NCBI GenBank assembly: GCA_900766815.1
Contig: CAAFWV010000006.1
Coordinates: forward strand, 1 to 23,889
DNA: 23,889 bases
From: Lachnospiraceae bacterium
GTDB taxonomy: Bacteria > Bacillota > Clostridia > Lachnospirales > Lachnospiraceae
Reading direction: 5' to 3'
Positions within the stretch are counted from its first letter, which is position 1. The number at the start of each line of letters is the position of its first letter. The notes beneath the pieces were generated by a model. The model saw nothing but the letters and a program-made list of their open reading frames with translations. It searched no databases and was not told the origin of the DNA. Of this stretch, positions 14,769 to 22,211 are shown piece after piece. A program made the position numbers and the translations under genes.

Positions 14769-17030
14769 ATGCCTAAGAAGACTATTACAGAACCAATTGA
14801 AGAAGATATCATCGTAACCGAATACTCGGAGGTTATGAAGAAATCCTATATCGATTATGCCATGAGTGTAATCATAGCCAGAGCACTTCCTGATGTAAGA
14901 GACGGTCTTAAGCCCGTACAGAGAAGGACTCTCTATGATATGCACGAGCTGGGAATCAAGTACGACAAGCCTTACAGGAAGAGCGCACGTATTGTCGGTG
15001 ATACCATGGGTAAATATCATCCGCACGGTGACAGCTCCATCTACGATGCGCTTGTAGTGATGAGCCAGGGCTTCAAGAAGGAACTTCCGCTTGTAGACGG
15101 TCATGGTAACTTCGGCAACATAGAAGGTGACGGAGCCGCTGCAATGCGATATACCGAGGCAAGGCTTCAGAAGGTTACACAGCTTGGTATGCTTGCCGAC
15201 CTCGATAAGGATATTGTTGATTTTGTTCCCAACTTTGATGAAACGGAAAAAGAGCCCTCGGTTTTGCCATGTCGTTTCCCGAACTTCCTAGTTAACGGCT
15301 CTGAGGGTATTGCCGTAGGTATGGCTACCAACACACCACCTCACAATCTCTCAGAGGTTATCGAAGCCATGAAGGCCTATATGAGAGATGAGGATATCTC
15401 GGTTAAGCAGCTGATGAAGTACTGCAAGGGTCCGGACTTCCCTACCGGTGGAATCATCACCAACAAGGATGAGCTCCTCGCTATCTACGAGACCGGCCAG
15501 GGCAAGATTAAGATCAGAGGTAAGGTTGAGGTTGAGAAGGGCAAGAGCGGTCGAACCAATATTGTTGTTACCGAGATTCCCTATACCATGATTGGTGCGG
15601 GCATATCCAAGTTCCTGCAGGATGTTGCTGCACTTGCCGACTCCAAGAAGATTCCTGATATTGTTGATATATCCAATCAGTCATCAAAGGAGGGTATCCG
15701 CATCGTAATTGAGGTTAAGAAGGATGCCAATGTTGATAATATAATCAATCTCCTGTACAAGAAGACCAAGCTCGAGGATACCTTCGGTGTCAATATGCTT
15801 GCCATAGCCGACGGAAGACCTGAGACCATGGGCATCAAGAAGATTCTGAAGGCCTGCACAGACTTTCAGTTCGAGCTTGCCACAAGGAAGTATACCAACC
15901 TCCTTAAGAAGGAGCAGGATAAGAAGGAGATTCAGGAGGGTCTTATTAAGGCCTGCAATGTAATCGACCTCATTATTGAGATTCTCAGAGGCTCCAAGGA
16001 CAGAGCCCAGGCCAAGGCCTGCCTTGTAGAGGGCAAAACCGCAGGCATTAAGTTCAAGACCCGCGAATCTGAAGTGATGGCTTCCCAGCTTAAGTTTACT
16101 GAAGCACAGGCCAATGCCATTATGGATATGCGTCTGTATAAGTTAATCGGACTTGAAATAGATGCACTTATTAAGGATCATGAGGAAACCGTTGCCAACA
16201 TCTTCAAATATGAGGATATCCTAAGCAGAAAAGAATCAATGGCAATGGTTATCATCAATGACTTAGATGAAATAAGCAAGGAATTCTCAAGAAAGAGAAG
16301 AACCGTAATCGACAACCTCGAGGATGTGGTTGTAGAGGAGGTTAAGGTTCCTGAGATGGACGTAGTCTTCCTCATGGACAGATTCGGATATTGTAAGATT
16401 GTTGACGTTCCGACCTATGAGCGCAATAAAGAGACAATTGAGCAGGAATTCAAATATATCTGTAAGGTCAAGAATACAGGTAAGCTCTGTATCTTCACCA
16501 ATACCGGTGAATTACATACCTTCAAGGCATCTGACATAAGCATTAGCAAGCTTCGTGATAAGGGAGTGCCTGTTGATAATGTCAGTACCTATTCATCCAA
16601 GACTTCGACTGTAATTGCAGTATGCAGTCAGTCTGAGCTTAATCTGTATCGTATGGTATTTGTTACCAGGAATGCATACTGTAAGCTTGTGGATGGCGGA
16701 GAATTCGATGTAGCCAAGAGAAATGTGGCCGCAACTAAACTTGAGGATGGCGATGAGGTTGTAGCCGTACATGCAGTTAAGGATGCAAAGAATATTATTC
16801 TATGCAGTAACGGCGGGTACTTTTTACGGTTCCAGATAGAAGAGATACCGGTCAAGAAGAAGGCTGCTGTTGGTGTGCGTGGTATGAAGCTTATAACCAA
16901 TGATTATATCAGTGAGGTGTACTTCACACGTGGCGTTGATGACAGTACGATAGAGCACAACGGTAAGCAGATTCAGCTTAACGGAATTAAGCTTCTGAAG
17001 AGAGATACGAAGGGAACCAAGCTAAGATGA
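14769..17030 (+). CDS. Type IIA DNA topoisomerase subunit A (GyrA/ParC family) without a GyrA box
   Basis: 753 residues. This subunit cuts and rejoins DNA. The catalytic tyrosine is Tyr128 in AAMRYTEARL. The quinolone-resistance region is HPHGDSSIYDA at 84-94; Ser89 and Asp93 match GyrA Ser83 and Asp87, so no classical resistance substitution is seen. The core contains LPCRFPNFLVNGSEGIAVGM. A beta-pinwheel C-terminal domain begins around residue 485, but I find no QRRGGKG-type GyrA box in it. That box is needed by gyrase to wrap DNA and supercoil, so this enzyme is more likely a decatenase/relaxase of topoisomerase IV type, or a divergent second gyrase. The stop overlaps the start of rsmD (ATGA). 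Confidence 0.88.
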   Translation: MPKKTITEPIEEDIIVTEYSEVMKKSYIDYAMSVIIARALPDVRDGLKPVQRRTLYDMHELGIKYDKPYRKSARIVGDTMGKYHPHGDSSIYDALVVMSQGFKKELPLVDGHGNFGNIEGDGAAAMRYTEARLQKVTQLGMLADLDKDIVDFVPNFDETEKEPSVLPCRFPNFLVNGSEGIAVGMATNTPPHNLSEVIEAMKAYMRDEDISVKQLMKYCKGPDFPTGGIITNKDELLAIYETGQGKIKIRGKVEVEKGKSGRTNIVVTEIPYTMIGAGISKFLQDVAALADSKKIPDIVDISNQSSKEGIRIVIEVKKDANVDNIINLLYKKTKLEDTFGVNMLAIADGRPETMGIKKILKACTDFQFELATRKYTNLLKKEQDKKEIQEGLIKACNVIDLIIEILRGSKDRAQAKACLVEGKTAGIKFKTRESEVMASQLKFTEAQANAIMDMRLYKLIGLEIDALIKDHEETVANIFKYEDILSRKESMAMVIINDLDEISKEFSRKRRTVIDNLEDVVVEEVKVPEMDVVFLMDRFGYCKIVDVPTYERNKETIEQEFKYICKVKNTGKLCIFTNTGELHTFKASDISISKLRDKGVPVDNVSTYSSKTSTVIAVCSQSELNLYRMVFVTRNAYCKLVDGGEFDVAKRNVAATKLEDGDEVVAVHAVKDAKNIILCSNGGYFLRFQIEEIPVKKKAAVGVRGMKLITNDYISEVYFTRGVDDSTIEHNGKQIQLNGIKLLKRDTKGTKLR

Positions 17031-17572
17031 GAGTGATTGCGGGAACCTGCAGGTCCATGCCGCTTATTTGTCCCAAGGGCGATGGCACAAGACCTACGAC
17101 AGACAGAATTAAAGAGACCCTGTTTAATATATTGCAGTGCGATGTGCCGGGCAGTGTATTTGTTGATTTGTTTGCAGGGAGCGGCTCGATTGCTATTGAG
17201 GCACTGAGTCGTGGTGCAAAGTATGCATATATTGTTGATAACAGCAAGGAAGCTATTGAATGTATTAAGCAGAATGTTAATTTTACCAAGCTGTCGGACA
17301 GGGCTACTATTATAGCGCGTTCTGCCATTGATTCGCTGTATGAGATTAATGTTGCTGCAGATATTATTTTCATGGATCCGCCGTATGGAGCCGATGTTGA
17401 GGGAGATGTACTTGCTGCCTTAAGGAATGCTAAGTGCCTGACAGAGGATACACTTATTATTATTGAGGCAGATATTAATAAAGACTTCGATTTTGTTGCC
17501 GACCTTGGTTATGAGGTTACAAGAGAGAAATGTTATAAGACCAATAAGCATGTATTTATAAGAAGGGCTTAG
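17027..17572 (+). CDS. rsmD: 16S rRNA (guanine(966)-N(2))-methyltransferase RsmD
   Basis: 181 residues, the expected size. RsmD methylates G966 of 16S rRNA using S-adenosylmethionine. The N-terminal RVIAGTCRSMPL and RPTTDRIKETLFNIL segments, the SAM-binding motif DLFAGSGSIAIEALSRGA at 47-64 and the catalytic DPPY at 117-120 are all present. It overlaps the topoisomerase A gene by four bases and is followed 14 bases later by coaD. The rsmD-coaD pair is a widespread arrangement in Firmicutes. Confidence 0.93.
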   Translation: MRVIAGTCRSMPLICPKGDGTRPTTDRIKETLFNILQCDVPGSVFVDLFAGSGSIAIEALSRGAKYAYIVDNSKEAIECIKQNVNFTKLSDRATIIARSAIDSLYEINVAADIIFMDPPYGADVEGDVLAALRNAKCLTEDTLIIIEADINKDFDFVADLGYEVTREKCYKTNKHVFIRRA

Positions 17573-17586
17573 GAGGAGTTGTTATT

Positions 17587-18078
17587 ATGAAGAAAGCAGT
17601 ATATCCGGGAAGCTTTGATCCGCTTACCTTCGGACATCTGGATATTATAAAAAGAGCGGCCAAAATCTTCGACGAGCTGACTGTTGCGGTGCTTGACAAT
17701 AGGGCGAAGACACCGTTGTTTTCTGTAGATGAACGTGTTAATATACTAAAAGAGGCTGTAAAGGATATTCCTAATGTCAAGGTGGAATCCTTTAATGGTC
17801 TTTTAATCGATTATGCCAAGGACAAGGGGTTCCATACATCAATCAGGGGCTTACGGGCTATTACGGATTTTGAGTATGAATTACAGATTGCTCAGACCAA
17901 TGCTATGCTTAGTAAGAATCAGCTGGATACCATGTTTTTGGTTACTAGTGTTAAGTATTCATATCTCAGCTCATCCGGAGTTAAGGAAATCGCAGCCTTT
18001 GGAGGGGATATATCTAAGTGCTGTCCGGGCTTTGTAGCGGATATGGTATATGAGAAATATGGAATAAAGAGGGATTAG
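17587..18078 (+). CDS. coaD: Phosphopantetheine adenylyltransferase
   Basis: 163 residues, typical for CoaD. It transfers AMP from ATP to 4'-phosphopantetheine, the penultimate step of coenzyme A synthesis. The nucleotidyltransferase motif GSFDPLTFGHLDII (TxGH at 14-17) is at the N-terminus, RGLRAITDFEYE follows in the middle, and the YSYLSSSGVKEIA motif (family ISSTxVRE) is near the end. AGGAGGAG precedes the ATG by about eight bases. Likely co-transcribed from the topoisomerase promoter. Confidence 0.95.
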   Translation: MKKAVYPGSFDPLTFGHLDIIKRAAKIFDELTVAVLDNRAKTPLFSVDERVNILKEAVKDIPNVKVESFNGLLIDYAKDKGFHTSIRGLRAITDFEYELQIAQTNAMLSKNQLDTMFLVTSVKYSYLSSSGVKEIAAFGGDISKCCPGFVADMVYEKYGIKRD

Positions 18079-18091
18079 CAGAGGTATAAGC

Positions 18092-18769
18092 ATGGCAAGT
18101 AAGATTGAACAGTGCATTGATGATATCGAACAGTATATAGACAGCTGTAAATATAAATCATTCTCAACAACACATATTATCTGTGAGAAGAATGAATTGG
18201 AGAATCTCGTATCGGACTTAAGAAAGAGAGCTCCGGAAGAAATTAAGCAATATCAGAAGATTATTCATAATCGTGAAGCAATAATAGCTGATGCAGAAGC
18301 TAAGGCCAAGGAGCTGATTGACAAGGCTACAGCTCATACTACTGAGCTTATCAGTCAGCATGAGATTATGCTTAAGGCTTATGAGCAGGCAGACGCCGTT
18401 GTTAATGATGCCATCCTTAAGGCTCAGGAGATAATCGATGATGCTACCATTGAAGCCAATGAGCTTAAGACATCTGCTATGCAGTATACTGACAGCCTGC
18501 TTAGTCAGGTAGAAGAGATTGTCGGCACATACATGGGTACAACCAATACTAAGTATGATGAGATGATGAAGTCACTGCATGAATGCTATGATGTAGTCAG
18601 AGCCAACAGACAGGAGCTTATCGAGACTGCCGTGGATGACAGCGGAGTTGATGTTGAGGATATTCTTTCAGATAACACACCGGCTATAAGCACTATGCCA
18701 CCGATGGGTTCTACATCCGATAACGGACAATCCGGCAAGGCAGGACAGGTTGACCTTGATTTAATTTAG
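18092..18769 (+). CDS. Coiled-coil protein of unknown function downstream of coaD
   Basis: 225 residues, with no membrane segment or signal peptide. Relatives in Clostridia next to coaD are often labelled 'ATPase', apparently from resemblance to H+-ATPase stalk subunits; I see no Walker A or other nucleotide-binding motif here. Residues 34-90 and 90-145 are alanine/glutamate-rich helix, predicting a long coiled coil. An internal duplication is visible: about residues 63-86 (AIIADAEAKAKELIDKAT...) repeat as 102-125 (AVVNDAILKAQEIIDDAT...), with 12 of 24 positions identical. The end (190-225) is acidic and disordered-looking. A DivIVA-like or structural role is possible but unproven. AGAGGT lies six bases before the ATG. 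It is the last gene before a terminator. Confidence 0.8.
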   Translation: MASKIEQCIDDIEQYIDSCKYKSFSTTHIICEKNELENLVSDLRKRAPEEIKQYQKIIHNREAIIADAEAKAKELIDKATAHTTELISQHEIMLKAYEQADAVVNDAILKAQEIIDDATIEANELKTSAMQYTDSLLSQVEEIVGTYMGTTNTKYDEMMKSLHECYDVVRANRQELIETAVDDSGVDVEDILSDNTPAISTMPPMGSTSDNGQSGKAGQVDLDLI

Positions 18770-18776
18770 TTTTTGG

Positions 18777-18802
18777 GGGCTGTAATTATACAGCCCTTTT
18801 AT
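18777..18802 (+). terminator. Intrinsic terminator between the coiled-coil gene and the amidase
   Basis: GGGCTGTA (18777-18784) pairs with TACAGCCC (18789-18796) around ATTA, followed by TTTTATT. The next start codon is only about 13 bases further on. The short T-run suggests a terminator of moderate strength. Confidence 0.7.
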
Positions 18803-18814
18803 TATGGGGATTTT

Positions 18815-20146
18815 ATGCAGAGGATATATAAATGGGGGAAATATATTCTTGGACTGTTTGTACTTATAATTGCTTTTGCTTTTGCCTCAGATAAGTGCTA
18901 TGCAGAAGAATATATTATAGTTCTGGACCCGGGACATGGTGGAGAAGCACTGGGCGGACAGACCGAAGAATATATAGAGCAGGAGATTAATCTGATTACT
19001 GCCAAGTCTATGTATGAAAGGCTCAGTCAATATGAAGGGGTTACTGTATATCTTACTCATGATGAAATAGGCGAGGTTGATATAAGCAGGACCGACAGAG
19101 CTAAGATTGCATTTGAATATGATGCTGATTATCTTTTTTCGCTGCATTATAATATGTCAGCCAATCATAATCTGTACGGAACGGAGGTCTGGACATCAGC
19201 CTTCGGAAATGAATATAGCTTTGGTCAGACTATAGGAAATATTATTACCAATGATATATCTTCTGAATTCGGCTTGTTCAACAGAGGTGTTAAAGTAAGG
19301 CTAAATAAGAAGAGGGATGATTATTACGGAATAATCCAGATGTGCCGTAAAGAGGGAATCCCGGCGATAATAATCGAGCATTGTCATCTTGATTCAGAGA
19401 AGGACAGGGCGGTGCTTGGTTCCATCTCCGATATCTTTGTTAAATTCGGAGAAGCTGATGCGGATGCGGTTGCCAAATATCTTGGACTTAAATCATCTTC
19501 ACTTGGAATAGATTATTCAGATTATCAATATGATGTTGTAAGCGGTTCGGAATTCAATCCTCCCGACGAGAGCGAACCTGAATATGTCAATGTAAGAATT
19601 AATTCATCTGATATTTATGAAGGAACATGCAATATCACAATAGATGCTGATGACAGCGACGGAAGAATGCAGTATTATGCGATTTCTATGGATGGCGGCA
19701 ATACCTTTGGTGAGATGCTTCCATGGAGTAATGATATGTCGGCGCTATGTTCTGAAGCTGTTGGAGAAATCAATACGGATATTGATTTGATTCCGGGCAG
19801 AGAAAGCAGACTGGTCGTTAGAGGCTATAATCAGTATGAGCTGTATACTGACAGCAGTGTGAATCTGCTTCCTGCAGGCTTTATCGAGCCTGAACCTGAA
19901 GAAGAGATCTTAACTGCAGGTAACGACAGAGAGAATGGTGATGATAGGGATATTTCAGACGCCGGCATGAAGGAGATTGTAATCAATCCCTCTGACGACA
20001 ATTCGGTATCGCCTGTTATTGTTATTGCTCTGCTTATCGGTGGCGTTGCTGTGACGATAATTATTATTGCTGCCTATAATATTGCATTTTACGGCAGTAA
20101 AGGTCAGAGGAAGAGGCGTAGAAGGCGCAGAGGACGCAGATATTAA
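18815..20146 (+). CDS. N-acetylmuramoyl-L-alanine amidase (Amidase_3), C-terminally membrane-anchored
   Basis: 443 residues. It should cleave the bond between muramic acid and the stem peptide of peptidoglycan outside the cell. Order: signal peptide (about 1-30, ending CYA before EEYIIVLDPGHGG); Amidase_3 domain to about 225 with zinc ligands His41, Glu55 and His111 (FSLHYNMSANH) and catalytic Glu188 (IIIEHC); a beta-rich linker domain at about 255-350; an acidic low-complexity stretch at 355-395; a membrane segment at about 399-426; and a very basic cytoplasmic tail (KRRRRRRGRRY). Such an anchor is unusual for this family. I use ATG 18815 with GGGGA just upstream, because the TTG extension to 18773 would pass through the terminator. 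Confidence 0.9.
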   Translation: MQRIYKWGKYILGLFVLIIAFAFASDKCYAEEYIIVLDPGHGGEALGGQTEEYIEQEINLITAKSMYERLSQYEGVTVYLTHDEIGEVDISRTDRAKIAFEYDADYLFSLHYNMSANHNLYGTEVWTSAFGNEYSFGQTIGNIITNDISSEFGLFNRGVKVRLNKKRDDYYGIIQMCRKEGIPAIIIEHCHLDSEKDRAVLGSISDIFVKFGEADADAVAKYLGLKSSSLGIDYSDYQYDVVSGSEFNPPDESEPEYVNVRINSSDIYEGTCNITIDADDSDGRMQYYAISMDGGNTFGEMLPWSNDMSALCSEAVGEINTDIDLIPGRESRLVVRGYNQYELYTDSSVNLLPAGFIEPEPEEEILTAGNDRENGDDRDISDAGMKEIVINPSDDNSVSPVIVIALLIGGVAVTIIIIAAYNIAFYGSKGQRKRRRRRRGRRY

Positions 20147-20210
20147 TTATTTGAATTTTTGATTGGATTATCAATTAATTCTTAAGTGTAGTAAGTGATA
20201 AATAGTAATA

Positions 20211-20918
20211 ATGATTAGAATAGATAAGTACCTATGTGACATGTCAATCGGTTCGCGTAGTGAGATAAAAGAATATATACGTAAGAAATTAATTACTGTT
20301 GATGGAGTTGTTGTAACAGATCCCGGTATGAAGATATCTGAGGATAGTGCCGTTACCTTTAAGGGTGAGCCTCTGCAATATAAGCAATTCAGGTATTATA
20401 TGCTTAATAAACCTCAGGGAGTTGTAAGTGCAACTAAGGATAATATTGATACTACAGTAATGGATCTTCTAAAAGGTGTTAATACCAGAGATATGTTCCC
20501 GGTTGGAAGACTTGATAAGGATACTGAGGGACTGCTGATTATTACCAATGACGGCGAGCTGTCACACAGACTGCTTAGTCCCAGAAGCCATGTTGATAAG
20601 TGCTACCTGGTTCAACTAATGCACAGTATCACTGCTGATGATATTAAATCCTTAAGTAAGGGTGTGGATATAGGAGATGATACATTAACTCTTCCTGCCA
20701 AAGTTGAAGCGATAGCTGCTGACAGGATATATCTTACAATAACAGAGGGCAGGTATCATCAGGTTAAGAGAATGCTTGAAGCTGTGGGTAACAAGGTTGT
20801 CTATCTTAAACGCGTAAGCTTCGGTCCTCTGGAGCTTGATTCTGACCTTGCTCCCGGGCAGTACAGGGAACTGGATGACAGTGAGATAATAATGTTGAAT
20901 CTACACAAAGGAAACTGA
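20211..20918 (+). CDS. rsuA: Pseudouridine synthase, RsuA family
   Basis: 235 residues, matching RsuA (which makes pseudouridine 516 in 16S rRNA). An S4 RNA-binding domain covers about 1-48 (MIRIDKYLCDMSIGSRSEIK). The catalytic motif GRLDKDTEGLLI is at 99-110 with the active-site Asp102, preceded by MLNKPQGVVSA and followed by EGRYHQVKRMLEAVG, the C-terminal family motif. RsuA is preferred over RluB/E/F by length and by these motifs, but the exact target is inferred. No Shine-Dalgarno site precedes ATG 20211. The 64-base gap upstream is AT-rich; TTGAAT at 20151 or TTGATT at 20159 could be -35 boxes but no good -10 follows. The next gene starts three bases after its stop. Confidence 0.88.
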   Translation: MIRIDKYLCDMSIGSRSEIKEYIRKKLITVDGVVVTDPGMKISEDSAVTFKGEPLQYKQFRYYMLNKPQGVVSATKDNIDTTVMDLLKGVNTRDMFPVGRLDKDTEGLLIITNDGELSHRLLSPRSHVDKCYLVQLMHSITADDIKSLSKGVDIGDDTLTLPAKVEAIAADRIYLTITEGRYHQVKRMLEAVGNKVVYLKRVSFGPLELDSDLAPGQYRELDDSEIIMLNLHKGN

Positions 20919-20921
20919 TTT

Positions 20922-21584
20922 ATGGATAAATATAGTATAATAACATCCGATATTGATGCTGTTATCTTTGATATGGATGGAACAATCATTGATTCCATGC
21001 ATGTATGGCGGGATATCGATATAGAATACTTTAAGAAATACGGCAAGACCTTGCCCGATACCTATCAGAAGGATATTGAGGGTTTCTCTGTTATAGAAAC
21101 AGCCAGGTATACCAAGGAAACCTTCGGATTTGAGGCTTCTATTGAGGATATGATGCAGGAATGGAATGATATGGCGCATGAACATTATAAGCACCGTATT
21201 CCGTTAAAGCCACATGTTCTTAAATTCATTAAAAGACTTAAAGCTGATGGAATTAAGCTGGGGATCGCAACCAGCAATTCCTGCTATCTGTTTGAAGCCT
21301 TTGCAGAATCCAATAAATTGTATGATTATATTGAATGTGCAGTTACAGGCGAGGATGTTACTAACGGAAAACCCAATCCCGAGTGTTATCTTAAGGTTGC
21401 TGAACAACTTGGTGTTACCCCTGCACGTTGTCTTGTCTTTGAAGACATATGTATGGGTCTTAAGGCAGGAATCTGTGCAGGAATGAAGACTGTTGCAGTC
21501 TATGATGATTTCTCGGCTTCGCAGTGGCGTGAAAAAATCGCAATGGCTGACTATTATATCGAGTCATACGAAGAGTTAGTCTAG
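20922..21584 (+). CDS. HAD family hydrolase, beta-phosphoglucomutase-like
   Basis: 220 residues. HAD subfamily IA phosphatases use an aspartate nucleophile; the motif VIFDMDGTIIDS is at 14-25 with Asp17 and Asp19. A helical cap follows (about 28-95), then motif II in GIATSNS, a lysine in GKPNPECYLKVAEQLG and the acidic motif CLVFEDICMGLKAGICAGM. This layout matches beta-phosphoglucomutase/phosphatase-like proteins, but substrate cannot be predicted. AAAGGA lies about nine bases before the ATG. It follows rsuA by three bases and is probably co-transcribed with it. Confidence 0.85.
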   Translation: MDKYSIITSDIDAVIFDMDGTIIDSMHVWRDIDIEYFKKYGKTLPDTYQKDIEGFSVIETARYTKETFGFEASIEDMMQEWNDMAHEHYKHRIPLKPHVLKFIKRLKADGIKLGIATSNSCYLFEAFAESNKLYDYIECAVTGEDVTNGKPNPECYLKVAEQLGVTPARCLVFEDICMGLKAGICAGMKTVAVYDDFSASQWREKIAMADYYIESYEELV

Positions 21585-21623
21585 GGTAGTTTTGCATTAA
21601 TATTATTATGGAAAGGGAAAGAA

Positions 21624-22202
21624 ATGGATTTCTTATATAAGAAGCACCCGAAGGGTAGCTATGAACATGCTAAATATAAAAGAACGGTTGATATTCTAAT
21701 TACTGTATTCTTATTCCTTCTAAGTCTTGGATTGTTCTTTATCGGATATGTTGCAACAGGAAGCAAGAGGAATCTGCTAACTATAGTAGCTGTACTGGGT
21801 CTTCTACCTGCCTGCAAGATGGTAGTGGATGTTGTTATGTGCTTCAGGGTTAAGCCGGTTGATGAGAAGGTGAGAGACGGTATTGATAAGGCTATTGGCA
21901 AGCTCTATGGATTGTATCATATATATTTCACCTCCTATGATAAGAACTTCCCGATTGACCATCTGGTAATAACCTCCAATTCGGTTATTGGTTACAGCTC
22001 TAATTCGAAATTCGATGAGAAGGCCTTCAGCGCACATCTTACCGAACATCTTAGGAAGGATGGAATTAAGGATATTACAATTAAGATATTTGATGACTAT
22101 AATAAATATCTGAACAGACTATCAGAGCTCAATAATCTTGATGATGAGACTACTGCCGTGAACATCGGTGTCAGAAATCTTATTTTGAATATTACTCTTT
22201 AA
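21624..22202 (+). CDS. Two-TM membrane protein of unknown function
   Basis: 192 residues. A short basic N-terminus (MDFLYKKHPKGSYEHAKYKR) is followed by two hydrophobic segments at about 23-46 and 52-75, then a soluble domain of about 115 residues with a predicted mixed alpha/beta pattern (HIYFTSYDKNFPIDHLVITS, VNIGVRNLILNITL). I do not recognise the family. A good ribosome site (GGAAAGGGAAAG) precedes the start. Its stop codon lies inside the Shine-Dalgarno site of the radical SAM gene, so the two are likely coupled. Upstream, 21585-21623 shows no terminator and no convincing promoter. Confidence 0.75.
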   Translation: MDFLYKKHPKGSYEHAKYKRTVDILITVFLFLLSLGLFFIGYVATGSKRNLLTIVAVLGLLPACKMVVDVVMCFRVKPVDEKVRDGIDKAIGKLYGLYHIYFTSYDKNFPIDHLVITSNSVIGYSSNSKFDEKAFSAHLTEHLRKDGIKDITIKIFDDYNKYLNRLSELNNLDDETTAVNIGVRNLILNITL

Positions 22203-22211
22203 GGAATGAAT

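Noticed and set aside
19862..19880. LPAGF in the amidase as a sortase-type signal
   Set aside because: It is not LPxTG, lies about 45 residues before the hydrophobic segment, and is followed by an acidic region; a plain membrane anchor explains the C-terminus better.
20147..20210. Promoter for the rsuA-HAD genes in the AT-rich gap
   Set aside because: TTGAAT and TTGATT occur, but no -10 box with acceptable match lies at the right distance; too weak to call.
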